From contig VGDJ01000017.1 of assembly GCA_016869775.1 (NCBI GenBank), positions 1 to 15,305 of the forward strand: 15,305 nt of DNA, given 5' to 3'. Origin of the DNA: Alphaproteobacteria bacterium (lineage in GTDB: Bacteria > Pseudomonadota > Alphaproteobacteria > Rickettsiales > UBA1997). Position numbers and translations under genes: made by a program. The notes below the pieces were generated by a model. The model saw only the letters and a program-made list of their open reading frames with translations. It had not been told where the DNA came from and ran no database searches. This document shows, in pieces, positions 1 through 7,545 of this stretch; within the stretch, counting starts at the first letter, position 1; every line of letters starts with the position of its first letter.

Positions 1-979
1 TTGGCTTTTCATCAAGCAGGGAGAATAGCCTAGTTGCAGATGCTAAACCCATCTGAACACTTGAATTCATTCCTGAAAGTGATTTTAGAGGGCGATAAGC
101 CATCATCATTGCGGTAAAAAAAGAGAAAAAAGCTCCGGGAGTAGTTTTTCCTGAAATAACTTGATGACCCCCGTACCAAATAACGGCAGCGACTCCAAAA
201 CCTGCCAAACTCTCCATGAAAGGCGAAGAAACTAGCGAAATACGAGATATTTTTTTACCAACTTTATAGATTGATTCAATAATTTGCGACATGCGACTAA
301 TTTCAAATTCTTCGCAATGATAAGCTTTAACCAATTTAGAATATTGAAGAGTATCACTCATTTGCGAATTAAACTTTGAAGCCATCTCCTGATTTTTAAA
401 TGATAAATTACGCAACTTTCTACCCAATTTATAGATCGGATAAACTGCCAATGGAAATCCGATAAAAGCAACAAGGGATAACTCAAGACTTTGATTAAAC
501 ATCACAACAATAAGAGCAAAAAGAGTAAAAAATTGTTTAACAAAGCCATTTAACGAAATTGAAATTAAGTTAACTACCGCACTAATTTCATTTATAATAC
601 TAGCAATCATGTCTCCCGACGATTTGCTGTGAAGTTTAGAAATATCTGAGGTAATAAAATGGCGATAAAGTTTAATTCTAAGATCAGAAGTAATTCTTAG
701 GTTGATGTAATTCATCGATAATAATTGAAAATAAGTGGCAAAGCCCTTAATTGCTGTAACTATCAACACCACAATCGGAATATAAATAAGTGCGTGGTAA
801 TCTTTTTCAACAAAAACCGAATCTAGGGCTGGCTTTATTAACCATGCATGAAAAGAAGTCGTGCCAGCAATCACAAGCATCAATATAATTGAAACTGTAA
901 GCATTTTCCAGTGAGGCTTAATGGTTTCAAGAGAAATTCGTTTTATCAAATAGGGAGTACTATTGTAATTAGTTTCCAT
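1..979 (-). CDS. ABC exporter, MsbA-like, N-terminal membrane part (truncated at window edge)
   Basis: Reading the minus strand from the ATG at 979-977 gives 326 open codons running off the left edge, so the C-terminus is missing. The visible part is the transmembrane domain of a type I ABC exporter. It starts METNYNSTPYLIKRISLETI, followed by hydrophobic segments near residues 25-42, 63-82, 140-185 and 240-280. The family-typical tail includes PLKSLSGMNSS and then SATRLFSLLDEKP, the linker that precedes the nucleotide-binding domain. Walker A, the signature motif and Walker B would lie outside the window. Half-transporters of this kind form homodimers in the inner membrane; MsbA flips lipid A core, but other lipid or peptide exporters look the same in this half, so the substrate is not assigned. 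The gene diverges from argS across 72 bases. No Shine-Dalgarno is visible before the start. Confidence 0.85.
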   Translation of the reverse strand, partial: METNYNSTPYLIKRISLETIKPHWKMLTVSIILMLVIAGTTSFHAWLIKPALDSVFVEKDYHALIYIPIVVLIVTAIKGFATYFQLLSMNYINLRITSDLRIKLYRHFITSDISKLHSKSSGDMIASIINEISAVVNLISISLNGFVKQFFTLFALIVVMFNQSLELSLVAFIGFPLAVYPIYKLGRKLRNLSFKNQEMASKFNSQMSDTLQYSKLVKAYHCEEFEISRMSQIIESIYKVGKKISRISLVSSPFMESLAGFGVAAVIWYGGHQVISGKTTPGAFFSFFTAMMMAYRPLKSLSGMNSSVQMGLASATRLFSLLDEKP

Positions 980-1051
980 AAATGTGATTTTAATTTAAAT
1001 TATTTGTTGATAAATTCGCTCGATTCTAAATAACAAAATATTAATTGCAAA

Positions 1052-2857
1052 ATGTTAAATATTTACCAAATCTTTCGCGAAGAATTCTCAAAAATTATCA
1101 AAGAAATTTATCAACAACAAAAAATTAATAATCGGTTTTTACATGAAGAATTAGAACTTGATAATTTTACAGTTGAACCTACAAAAGACCCATCTCATGG
1201 TGATTTAGCCTGCAATATTGCCATGGTTTTTTGTAAAAAATTTCAATCAAATCCGCGTGATTTAGCGCAAAAAATTATTACAAAATTTAATCATCCTGAA
1301 GTAAAAAAAATTGAAATTGCTGGAGCTGGATTTATTAACATTTTTTTGCATAATAATATTTATTATGAGGTATTAAAAACAATTAACACTTTTGAATCAT
1401 TAACATATCCTAATATTGGAAAAAATACCAAAGTTAATCTTGAATATGCATCACCAAATCCTACCGGACCAATTCATATAGGTCATACAAGAGGTGCAAT
1501 TTACGGCGATGTTTTAGCAAAATTATTGCAAAAAGTTGGTTTTGATGTCCTAAAAGAATATTACATTAATGATGCCGGAGTCCAAATTAACACGCTTCTT
1601 AAATCAGCTTATTATCGCTATCTTCAAGCTTTCGGACAAAATTCAGAAATACCTGAAGGACTTTATCCCGGAGAATATTTGATTGAAATTGGACAAAAAT
1701 TAAAAAATAAATTTAGTGATGATTTGTTAAATCAAGATCCTCAACAATATCTCCCCAAAATTCGTGATTTTGTAATTAATGAAATGCTTGAATTAATCAA
1801 AAACGACCTAGCATCACTTGGAATTGTTCATGATAGCTATTTCTCAGAGAAAAAAAATCTTCATGATACTCATAAGATTGATGAAACAATTGAATTATTA
1901 AAACATCAAGATCTTATCTATATTGGCAAACTCGAAGCCCCCAAAACTGAAAAAGGCGTCGGTGCCCTTCCCGAGGGTTATGATGATCAAGAACAAACTC
2001 TATTTCGTTCCAGCAAATTTGGTGATGATCAAGATCGAGTTGTTAAAAAAGCTGACGGCTCTCCAACTTATTTCGGCGCTGATTTGGCTTATATAAACAG
2101 CAAATTCGAAAGAGGCGCAAAAATTTTTATTATGCCCCTTGGTTTTGATCATGCTGGTTATGTAAAAAGACTTACATCAGCTACTAATGCAATTACAAAA
2201 AACCAAGCTCAGCTAAAAATAATTTTATGCCAAATGGTAAAATTTGTAAAAAATGGCGAACCGCTAAAAATGTCAAAAAGGGCCGGCAATTTTATTACCG
2301 CTAAACAAGTTATTGATGAGGTCGGATCTGATGTTTTACGCTTTATTATGCTTACACGTAAAAATGATGCTCCATTTGATTTTGATCTCGATAAAGTGAT
2401 TGAACAATCCAAAGATAACCCCATTTTTTATGTTCAATACGCTCATACCAGATGTTGCTCAATAATTCGCAATTTGGCAAATGAGTGCCCGAAAATTTAT
2501 GAAAAAATTTTTGATGCTAATAGTAAAACTAAAAAAATTGCTAATTTTAATTTTGTTAATAATCTCCGTGATGAAAGTGAAATTAATATTCTTAAAAAAC
2601 TTGCTAGTTATCCTCGTTCAATCGAGATGGCAGTTGCAAATTTTGAACCTCATCGTTTAGCATTTTATCTTCAAGAATTAAGCTCCGAATTCCATGCTCT
2701 GTGGAACAAAGGTTCTGAAAATACGCAATTGAAGTTTATTTTAAAAAATGATGAAACCACAACTTTAGCTCGAATCTATATAGTTCTTGCAGTTAGAAAA
2801 ATTATTTCACAATGCCTTGAAATATTTAATATCAAGGCCCTCGAAGAAATGCATTAA
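1052..2857 (+). CDS. argS: Arginyl-tRNA synthetase
   Basis: Class I aminoacyl-tRNA synthetase that charges tRNA-Arg with arginine in the cytoplasm. At 601 residues it is slightly longer than the E. coli enzyme. The N-terminal Add-1 type domain occupies about residues 1-110, including the family block DPSHGDLACN near 47-56. The signature SPNPTGPIHIGHTRG contains HIGH at residues 142-145, and the second ATP-binding signature is KMSKR at 406-410, followed by AGNF. The C-terminal part from about residue 460 is the helical DALR anticodon-binding domain, with the block FYVQYAHTRCCSI near its start. All expected parts are present, so the gene looks intact. The ATG at 1052 gives a normal family N-terminus; there is no Shine-Dalgarno before it. 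It diverges from the ABC exporter gene and is followed after 12 bases by the SPOR gene, so the two are probably cotranscribed. Confidence 0.97.
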   Translation: MLNIYQIFREEFSKIIKEIYQQQKINNRFLHEELELDNFTVEPTKDPSHGDLACNIAMVFCKKFQSNPRDLAQKIITKFNHPEVKKIEIAGAGFINIFLHNNIYYEVLKTINTFESLTYPNIGKNTKVNLEYASPNPTGPIHIGHTRGAIYGDVLAKLLQKVGFDVLKEYYINDAGVQINTLLKSAYYRYLQAFGQNSEIPEGLYPGEYLIEIGQKLKNKFSDDLLNQDPQQYLPKIRDFVINEMLELIKNDLASLGIVHDSYFSEKKNLHDTHKIDETIELLKHQDLIYIGKLEAPKTEKGVGALPEGYDDQEQTLFRSSKFGDDQDRVVKKADGSPTYFGADLAYINSKFERGAKIFIMPLGFDHAGYVKRLTSATNAITKNQAQLKIILCQMVKFVKNGEPLKMSKRAGNFITAKQVIDEVGSDVLRFIMLTRKNDAPFDFDLDKVIEQSKDNPIFYVQYAHTRCCSIIRNLANECPKIYEKIFDANSKTKKIANFNFVNNLRDESEINILKKLASYPRSIEMAVANFEPHRLAFYLQELSSEFHALWNKGSENTQLKFILKNDETTTLARIYIVLAVRKIISQCLEIFNIKALEEMH

Positions 2858-2869
2858 TTAAATTTCATA

Positions 2870-3664
2870 ATGGAAGATTTTGGCTACAAAAAAAATAATG
2901 AATCTAAAACGAATTTCTTTGATGCTAAAAAAGTTTTTCTTTTTTCTGCGACATTATTTTCTATATCGGCTTTTATTTTTATATCCCTAAAAGCCTATAA
3001 TTTCATCAATCACGACAATAAAGAAGTTGAAACCATCAAGGGTCCAAGCGAACCAATTAAGATTTATGAAGAAAGCGATTATAATGACAAAAATTCCGAA
3101 AGAGTTGTAAACCGATCAATTTATGATGATATTTTTGGCAATCGTAGAGATATAATTCGAGAGGATATAAAAATTAACAAAAATTCTGAGCCAGCCTTTC
3201 CTCCACGTGATTTTGACAAAAATAACCAAAAATCTGAGCAAAATTCAACTGATTTTGATGAAAATTCTGTAGAAGCATCACAAAATTCTGATAAAAATTT
3301 GAGTGAAAAAAACAATTCACAACCCATCAAAGAAGCTATAAAAACCAATGAATCATCAACTGAAATTGATAAAAAATCGCAACCCAAACCAATTCCAAAA
3401 AAGCGCAGTTCAATTCGCGTACAAATATCCGCAATGTCTTCAAAAGAAAGTTGTGAAGAATATTTTAAAAAACTTAATCGCCTATATCCCACTATTTTTA
3501 GCCGAACCAAATATTACATTGAACAAGCGGATTTAGGAAAAAGAGGAATGTTTTATCGACTTCAAATTGGTGATTTTTATAATCAAGTTGATGCCGAAGA
3601 ATTTTGCTCTGAATTTATTTCGCAATCACAAAAATCTCGCTCGGAATGCATTATAGTTGAATAA
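2870..3664 (+). CDS. Membrane-anchored SPOR-domain protein
   Basis: A 264-residue bitopic protein. A short basic and polar N-terminus is followed by one hydrophobic segment at about residues 22-42 (VFLFSATLFSISAFIFISLK). Then comes a long, polar, Asn/Ser/Glu/Lys-rich linker (about 45-178) containing loosely repeated ENS/QNS units, and a C-terminal SPOR domain at about 181-264. The SPOR domain begins IRVQISAMSSKE and includes the second conserved stretch FYRLQIGDFYNQVDAEEFC. SPOR domains bind denuded glycan strands of septal peptidoglycan, so a cell-division or wall-remodelling role in the periplasm is expected. A SPOR gene directly after argS is a known arrangement in alphaproteobacteria, often continuing into nagZ and scpAB; here those genes do not follow. 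The linker is low-complexity and probably disordered. There is no Shine-Dalgarno; translation may be coupled to argS, 12 bases upstream. Confidence 0.88.
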   Translation: MEDFGYKKNNESKTNFFDAKKVFLFSATLFSISAFIFISLKAYNFINHDNKEVETIKGPSEPIKIYEESDYNDKNSERVVNRSIYDDIFGNRRDIIREDIKINKNSEPAFPPRDFDKNNQKSEQNSTDFDENSVEASQNSDKNLSEKNNSQPIKEAIKTNESSTEIDKKSQPKPIPKKRSSIRVQISAMSSKESCEEYFKKLNRLYPTIFSRTKYYIEQADLGKRGMFYRLQIGDFYNQVDAEEFCSEFISQSQKSRSECIIVE

Positions 3665-3694
3665 TTTTAATTCCAATTTCAGAAATTTATGACC

Positions 3695-4788
3695 ATGTCT
3701 CTTTGACCAAATTAAAATTGGTGATTTAAGCATTAATAATCGCATAGTTATGCCCCCCCTGCCATAATTCGCTCTCTTCAACCTGGCGATATTCCTTATC
3801 AACTCAATACTTTATATTATTCTCAACGAGCCTCAACTGGCCTAATTATTTCCGAAGCCACACAAATTTCTCCGCAAGGCAAAGGTTATCCGGCCACTCC
3901 GGGTATTTATTCAGATCAACAAATTGAGGGTTGGAAGTTAGTTACAAATGCGGTTCACAAAGCCGATGGAAAAATTTTTTACAACTTTGGCATGTTGGCA
4001 GAATTTCTCATAAATCCTTGCAAATCGATAATAAACTTCCCGTTGCACCTTCGGCAATTTTAGCCAAAAATTCTGGTACCTTTGATAGCAATTGGCAACC
4101 TGTTGCAATTGAAACACCTCATGCCTTAACAATCGAAGAAATAAAATCTATTGTTAACGACTATAAAATTGCCACTCAAAATGCTATAAAGGCTGGCTTT
4201 GATGGCGTTGAGCTCCACGGCGCAAACGGATATTTGGTTGATCAATTTTTGCAAGACGGCTCTAATTATCGTCAAGATATTTATGGTGGAAGTGTTGAAA
4301 ATCGCTCCAGATTTTTATTTGAAGTTCTCGATGAAATTATCAAAATTATTGGTAAAGGTCGAGTTGGCGTGCGTTTATCACCGTTTGGAACTTTTAATGA
4401 CATGAATGATTCCGACCCAATTAAATTATTTTCTTATATTTTAAGCGAACTCAATAATAGAAATATTGCTTTTGTTGATTTAATTGAACCTAGAGCATCT
4501 TCAGCGGGAGGAAGTGATAATCAAATTTCAAATGCTCCGAATACGAGTGAGATTTTTAGAAAAAAATATGGTGGATTTCTGATTTCGGCTGGAGGCTATA
4601 ATGCTAAAAATGCACTCGAAACTATCGCAAATGACAAGGCCGATGCAGTTGCTTTTGGTCGATACTTTATTTCTAATCCTGATTTAGTTGATAGATTAAA
4701 AAACGGCGTTGAGCTTGCAAAATATGATCGCACAACTTTTTATGGCGGAGCTGAAAAAGGCTACACAGATTACTCGTTTTACAAATAA
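3695..4788 (+). pseudogene. Old yellow enzyme family ene-reductase (NemA-like), frameshifted
   Basis: The three frames together encode one nearly complete FMN-dependent ene-reductase of the NemA/xenobiotic reductase type. Frame A (3699-3764) reads LFDQIKIGDLSINNRIVMPP and stops at TAA 3765-3767. It has no usable start because TGA at 3690-3692 lies in its frame, while the ATG at 3695 is in another frame. Frame B (about 3761-3980) reads IRSLQPGDIPYQ, then ISEATQISPQGKGYP and GIYSDQQIEGWKLV. Frame C (about 3979-4788) carries FLQLWHVGRISHKSLQ, the catalytic HGAN (His codon 4216-4218, Asn 4225-4227), and the usual end FYGGAEKGYTDYSFYK. The A/B break lies at C7 (3753-3759) and the B/C break at T6 (3975-3980), each explained by one lost base. 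An open frame from TTG 3931 spans most of frame C, but its first 16 residues or so do not match the family. Intact copies reduce activated C=C bonds with NAD(P)H. Confidence 0.88.
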
Positions 4789-4854
4789 GTGTATTGAATT
4801 TTGATAGATAATCTGGCAAAACAAATTGTTTAATCTAAAAACTAGCTTAAAGCC

Positions 4855-7305
4855 TTATACGTCTAAGTTTACTACCTTCAAAGCGTTTTCTTGGATAAAA
4901 TCGCGTCGAGGCTCAACAACATTTCCCATCAAAACCGAAAATGTTTGATCAGCTTCATCGAATTGATCAATTTTAACTTGTAAAAGTGTGCGATTAGCTG
5001 GATCAAGAGTAGTCTCCCAAAGTTGTTCGGCGTTCATCTCTCCTAATCCTTTAAAGCGTTGAATCGATACGCCTTTTTTACCAGCTTCTAAAATAAAATT
5101 AAGTAATTCAATTGGGCGATTTGAAGATTTTTCTTCATCACCACGAATAAATTTTAATGAACCTGAAAAATCGTCGTTAATTTGATCGATAATTTGGCTA
5201 ATAACTGCAATTTCTGGCAAATCCAAATGTGAATTTTTAACAACAAAAGTTGAATTAACGCCTCGAGTTTGACGCATTAATTCGATATCATTTTCTTGAT
5301 TAATTTTACACTCCCAAGCTGTTTGCTCATCGCAATTTTCTGCAAATCTTTTTTCAATTTTTTTGATCAAAGCCGAAGTTTTTTTAGCATCCGAGACCCA
5401 CAATTTATCAAATGCGCCAGCCAATGCGAGATTTTCGGCAATGTCAGCAGAAATAACTCGCGATAAAGACGAAATTAAGTGCGAAAATTTTGTAAGTTTA
5501 ACTATAAAATCTTGCAAATCGGCGCCTGCCCTATCTCCAGCTTTTGATTTTAAGATAGAATTATTGGTTGCATTTTGAACAATATAATTTTGAAGCGCTT
5601 GCTCATTTTTGACATATACTTCACTCGAACCTTTTTTGATTTTGTAAAGAGGGGGTTGAGCAATGTATAAATAACCATACTCAATTAGTTTTGGCATGTG
5701 TCTAAAAAAGAAGGTAAGTAACAATGTTCTAATATGCGAGCCATCGACATCGGCGTCAGCCATGATAATAATTTTATGGTAGCGAATTTTGGTGGGGTCA
5801 AAATCTTCATTGCCAATTCCGGTTCCAAGCGCGGTGATTACTGTGCCTATTTCGGCCGATGATAGCATTTTGTCAAATCTAGCTCTTTCAACATTCAAAA
5901 TTTTACCACGAATTGGCAAAATAGCTTGGAATTTTCGATTGCGACCAGATTTGGCTGAACCTCCGGCCGAATTTCCCTCGACAATAAAAATTTCACTTAA
6001 AGCTGGATCTTTTTCTTGGCAATCAGCGAGTTTTCCGGGCAAACTTGAAACTTCGAGTGCTGATTTTCTGCGCGTTAACTCACGAGCTTTTCGCGCCGCC
6101 TCACGAGCCTGAGCAGCTTCAACCGCTTTACCAACAATGGCACGAGCATCGGAAGGTCTTTCTTCAAACCATTGAGCGAGTTTATCGTTAGCCCAAGCTT
6201 CGACATGAGTTCTGACTTCAGATGAGACTAATTTATCTTTGGTTTGTGACGAAAATTTTGGATCAGGAACTTTAACTGAGAGAACTGCCGTTAAACCCTC
6301 GCGCACATCATCACCACTTAAAACAATTTTATCTTTTTTAAAGAGTTTATTGTCGGAGGCATAATTGTTGATGGTTCTGGTAAGAGCTGCCTTCATCCCA
6401 GCGAGGTGAGTTCCGCCGTCTCTTTGACGAATATTGTTGGTAAAACACAAAACATTTTCGTGGTAACTATCGTTCCACTGCATCGAAAGTTCCATCGATA
6501 TGCCACTTGTTTTATCGGAACCATTAACGGTAATTGTTTGATGCAAAGCATTTTTGCTCTTATCAAGAAATTTAACATAGGCCTCAACTCCACCTTCATA
6601 CAATAAAATTACTTCTTTTGGGTCGTCATTTCTGAGGTCTTGCAAGACAATTTTGACACCGGAATTCAAGAATGATAATTCGCGCAGTCTTTGTTCAAGT
6701 GTTGAATAGTTAAATTCTAAAACATTATTAAAAGTTTGGTTTGAGGGGTGAAATTTAACTTGAGTACCTTTTTTACCTTTAGCATCTCCAATTATTTTAA
6801 GTGGCGCCTCAGCTTCGCCGTGGATGAAGCGCATATAATATTCTTTACCATCGCGCCAAATATTTAGCTCAAGCCAATCTGACAGAGCGTTAACTACCGA
6901 AACACCTACACCATGCAATCCTCCCGAAACTTTGTAAGAATTTTGATCGAATTTACCTCCAGCATGCAATTGAGTCATGATAACTTCAGCCGCCGAAACA
7001 CCTTCTTCTTTATGAATATCAACCGGAATTCCACGACCATTATCACGAACAGTGACCGAACCGTCAGCATTTAGAGCTACCAAAACTTCATCGCAGTGAC
7101 CAGCCAAAGCTTCGTCAATAGCGTTATCAACCACCTCATAAACCATGTGATGTAAACCACTTCCATCATCAGTATCGCCGATATACATTCCGGGACGCTT
7201 ACGAACAGCTTCTAGGCCCTTTAAAACTTTTATTGAATCGGCAACGTATTCTTGGCCTTGATTTTGGACAACTTCTTCAAGAGCGTTTTCTTTTTTATTT
7301 GACAT
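4855..7305 (-). CDS. gyrB: DNA gyrase subunit B
   Basis: ATPase subunit of DNA gyrase, which introduces negative supercoils together with GyrA. The 816 residues show the full proteobacterial layout. The GHKL ATPase domain has Glu57 and Asn61 in YEVVDNAIDEA, DNGRGIP at 88-94, and the lid GGLHGVGVSVVNALS at 128-142. The transducer domain runs from about 240 to 410. The TOPRIM domain has EGNSAGGSAKSGR from 443, PIRGKILNVERARFDKM from 464, and the metal-binding DADVD at 517-521. A poorly conserved proteobacterial insert lies at about 560-725. The C-terminus (RFKGLGEMNAEQLW, EPRRDFIQENALKVVNLDV) is typical of GyrB rather than ParE. Residue 445 is Asn (codon 5973-5971), where E. coli has Asp426. 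The gene lies on the same strand as the Trx-NHL gene upstream, about 240 bases away, so it probably has its own promoter. There is no Shine-Dalgarno. Confidence 0.97.
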   Translation of the reverse strand: MSNKKENALEEVVQNQGQEYVADSIKVLKGLEAVRKRPGMYIGDTDDGSGLHHMVYEVVDNAIDEALAGHCDEVLVALNADGSVTVRDNGRGIPVDIHKEEGVSAAEVIMTQLHAGGKFDQNSYKVSGGLHGVGVSVVNALSDWLELNIWRDGKEYYMRFIHGEAEAPLKIIGDAKGKKGTQVKFHPSNQTFNNVLEFNYSTLEQRLRELSFLNSGVKIVLQDLRNDDPKEVILLYEGGVEAYVKFLDKSKNALHQTITVNGSDKTSGISMELSMQWNDSYHENVLCFTNNIRQRDGGTHLAGMKAALTRTINNYASDNKLFKKDKIVLSGDDVREGLTAVLSVKVPDPKFSSQTKDKLVSSEVRTHVEAWANDKLAQWFEERPSDARAIVGKAVEAAQAREAARKARELTRRKSALEVSSLPGKLADCQEKDPALSEIFIVEGNSAGGSAKSGRNRKFQAILPIRGKILNVERARFDKMLSSAEIGTVITALGTGIGNEDFDPTKIRYHKIIIMADADVDGSHIRTLLLTFFFRHMPKLIEYGYLYIAQPPLYKIKKGSSEVYVKNEQALQNYIVQNATNNSILKSKAGDRAGADLQDFIVKLTKFSHLISSLSRVISADIAENLALAGAFDKLWVSDAKKTSALIKKIEKRFAENCDEQTAWECKINQENDIELMRQTRGVNSTFVVKNSHLDLPEIAVISQIIDQINDDFSGSLKFIRGDEEKSSNRPIELLNFILEAGKKGVSIQRFKGLGEMNAEQLWETTLDPANRTLLQVKIDQFDEADQTFSVLMGNVVEPRRDFIQENALKVVNLDV

Positions 7306-7332
7306 TTTTAACGGTAAATTTGGTGATAATAA

Positions 7333-7349
7333 TTCGATGAATAATCGAA
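7333..7349 (-). promoter_or_regulatory. Small inverted repeat in the gyrB leader
   Basis: TTCGAT and ATCGAA form a perfect 6-bp stem around a 5-base loop, with the start codon about 28 bases downstream on the minus strand. It could be an operator half-site pair or an mRNA hairpin. No convincing -35/-10 pair could be picked out upstream. The rest of 7350-7518 is AT-rich and featureless to my eye. Confidence 0.25.
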
Positions 7350-7518
7350 ATTAAAAAATCTAAACTTAATATTAAACACAGCAAAAATCAGCGTTAAAAA
7401 TCATAATTTTAAGAAAATTTCTAAAATTATATTTTATTAAATTTGTGAATTTTATTGCTTGAATCTTCGATATGCTTGAATCGAGTTTTACTTATGAAAG
7501 TGTAGTTAATTGAAACTT

Positions 7519-7537
7519 AAAAAAGAAGGTCTTTTTT
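7519..7537 (-). terminator. AT-rich terminator-like hairpin behind the Trx-NHL gene
   Basis: AAAAAAGA, a 3-base loop (AGG) and TCTTTTTT form an 8-bp stem starting 9 bases beyond the stop of the Trx-NHL gene. In the minus-strand transcript the second arm supplies the run of U. The stem has only one G-C pair, so termination may be weak and some read-through into gyrB is possible. Confidence 0.35.
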
Positions 7538-7545
7538 TGAGAAAA

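Noticed and set aside
1007..1035. argS promoter TTGATA with a downstream AT-rich -10
   Set aside because: The best -10 candidates have poor spacing or poor sequence; in 72 AT-rich bases such matches are expected by chance.
3121..3510. 129-codon antisense frame within the SPOR gene
   Set aside because: Shadow of the low-complexity linker; no recognisable protein features.
3931..4788. Intact 285-codon gene starting at TTG 3931
   Set aside because: The first 16 or so codons are out of the family frame; homology continues upstream in the other two frames, so it is part of a broken ene-reductase gene.
4817..4834. AAACAA/TTGTTT palindrome as a terminator between the ene-reductase remnant and gyrB
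   Set aside because: The real stem would be only about 4 bp after allowing a loop, with no T-run; too weak.
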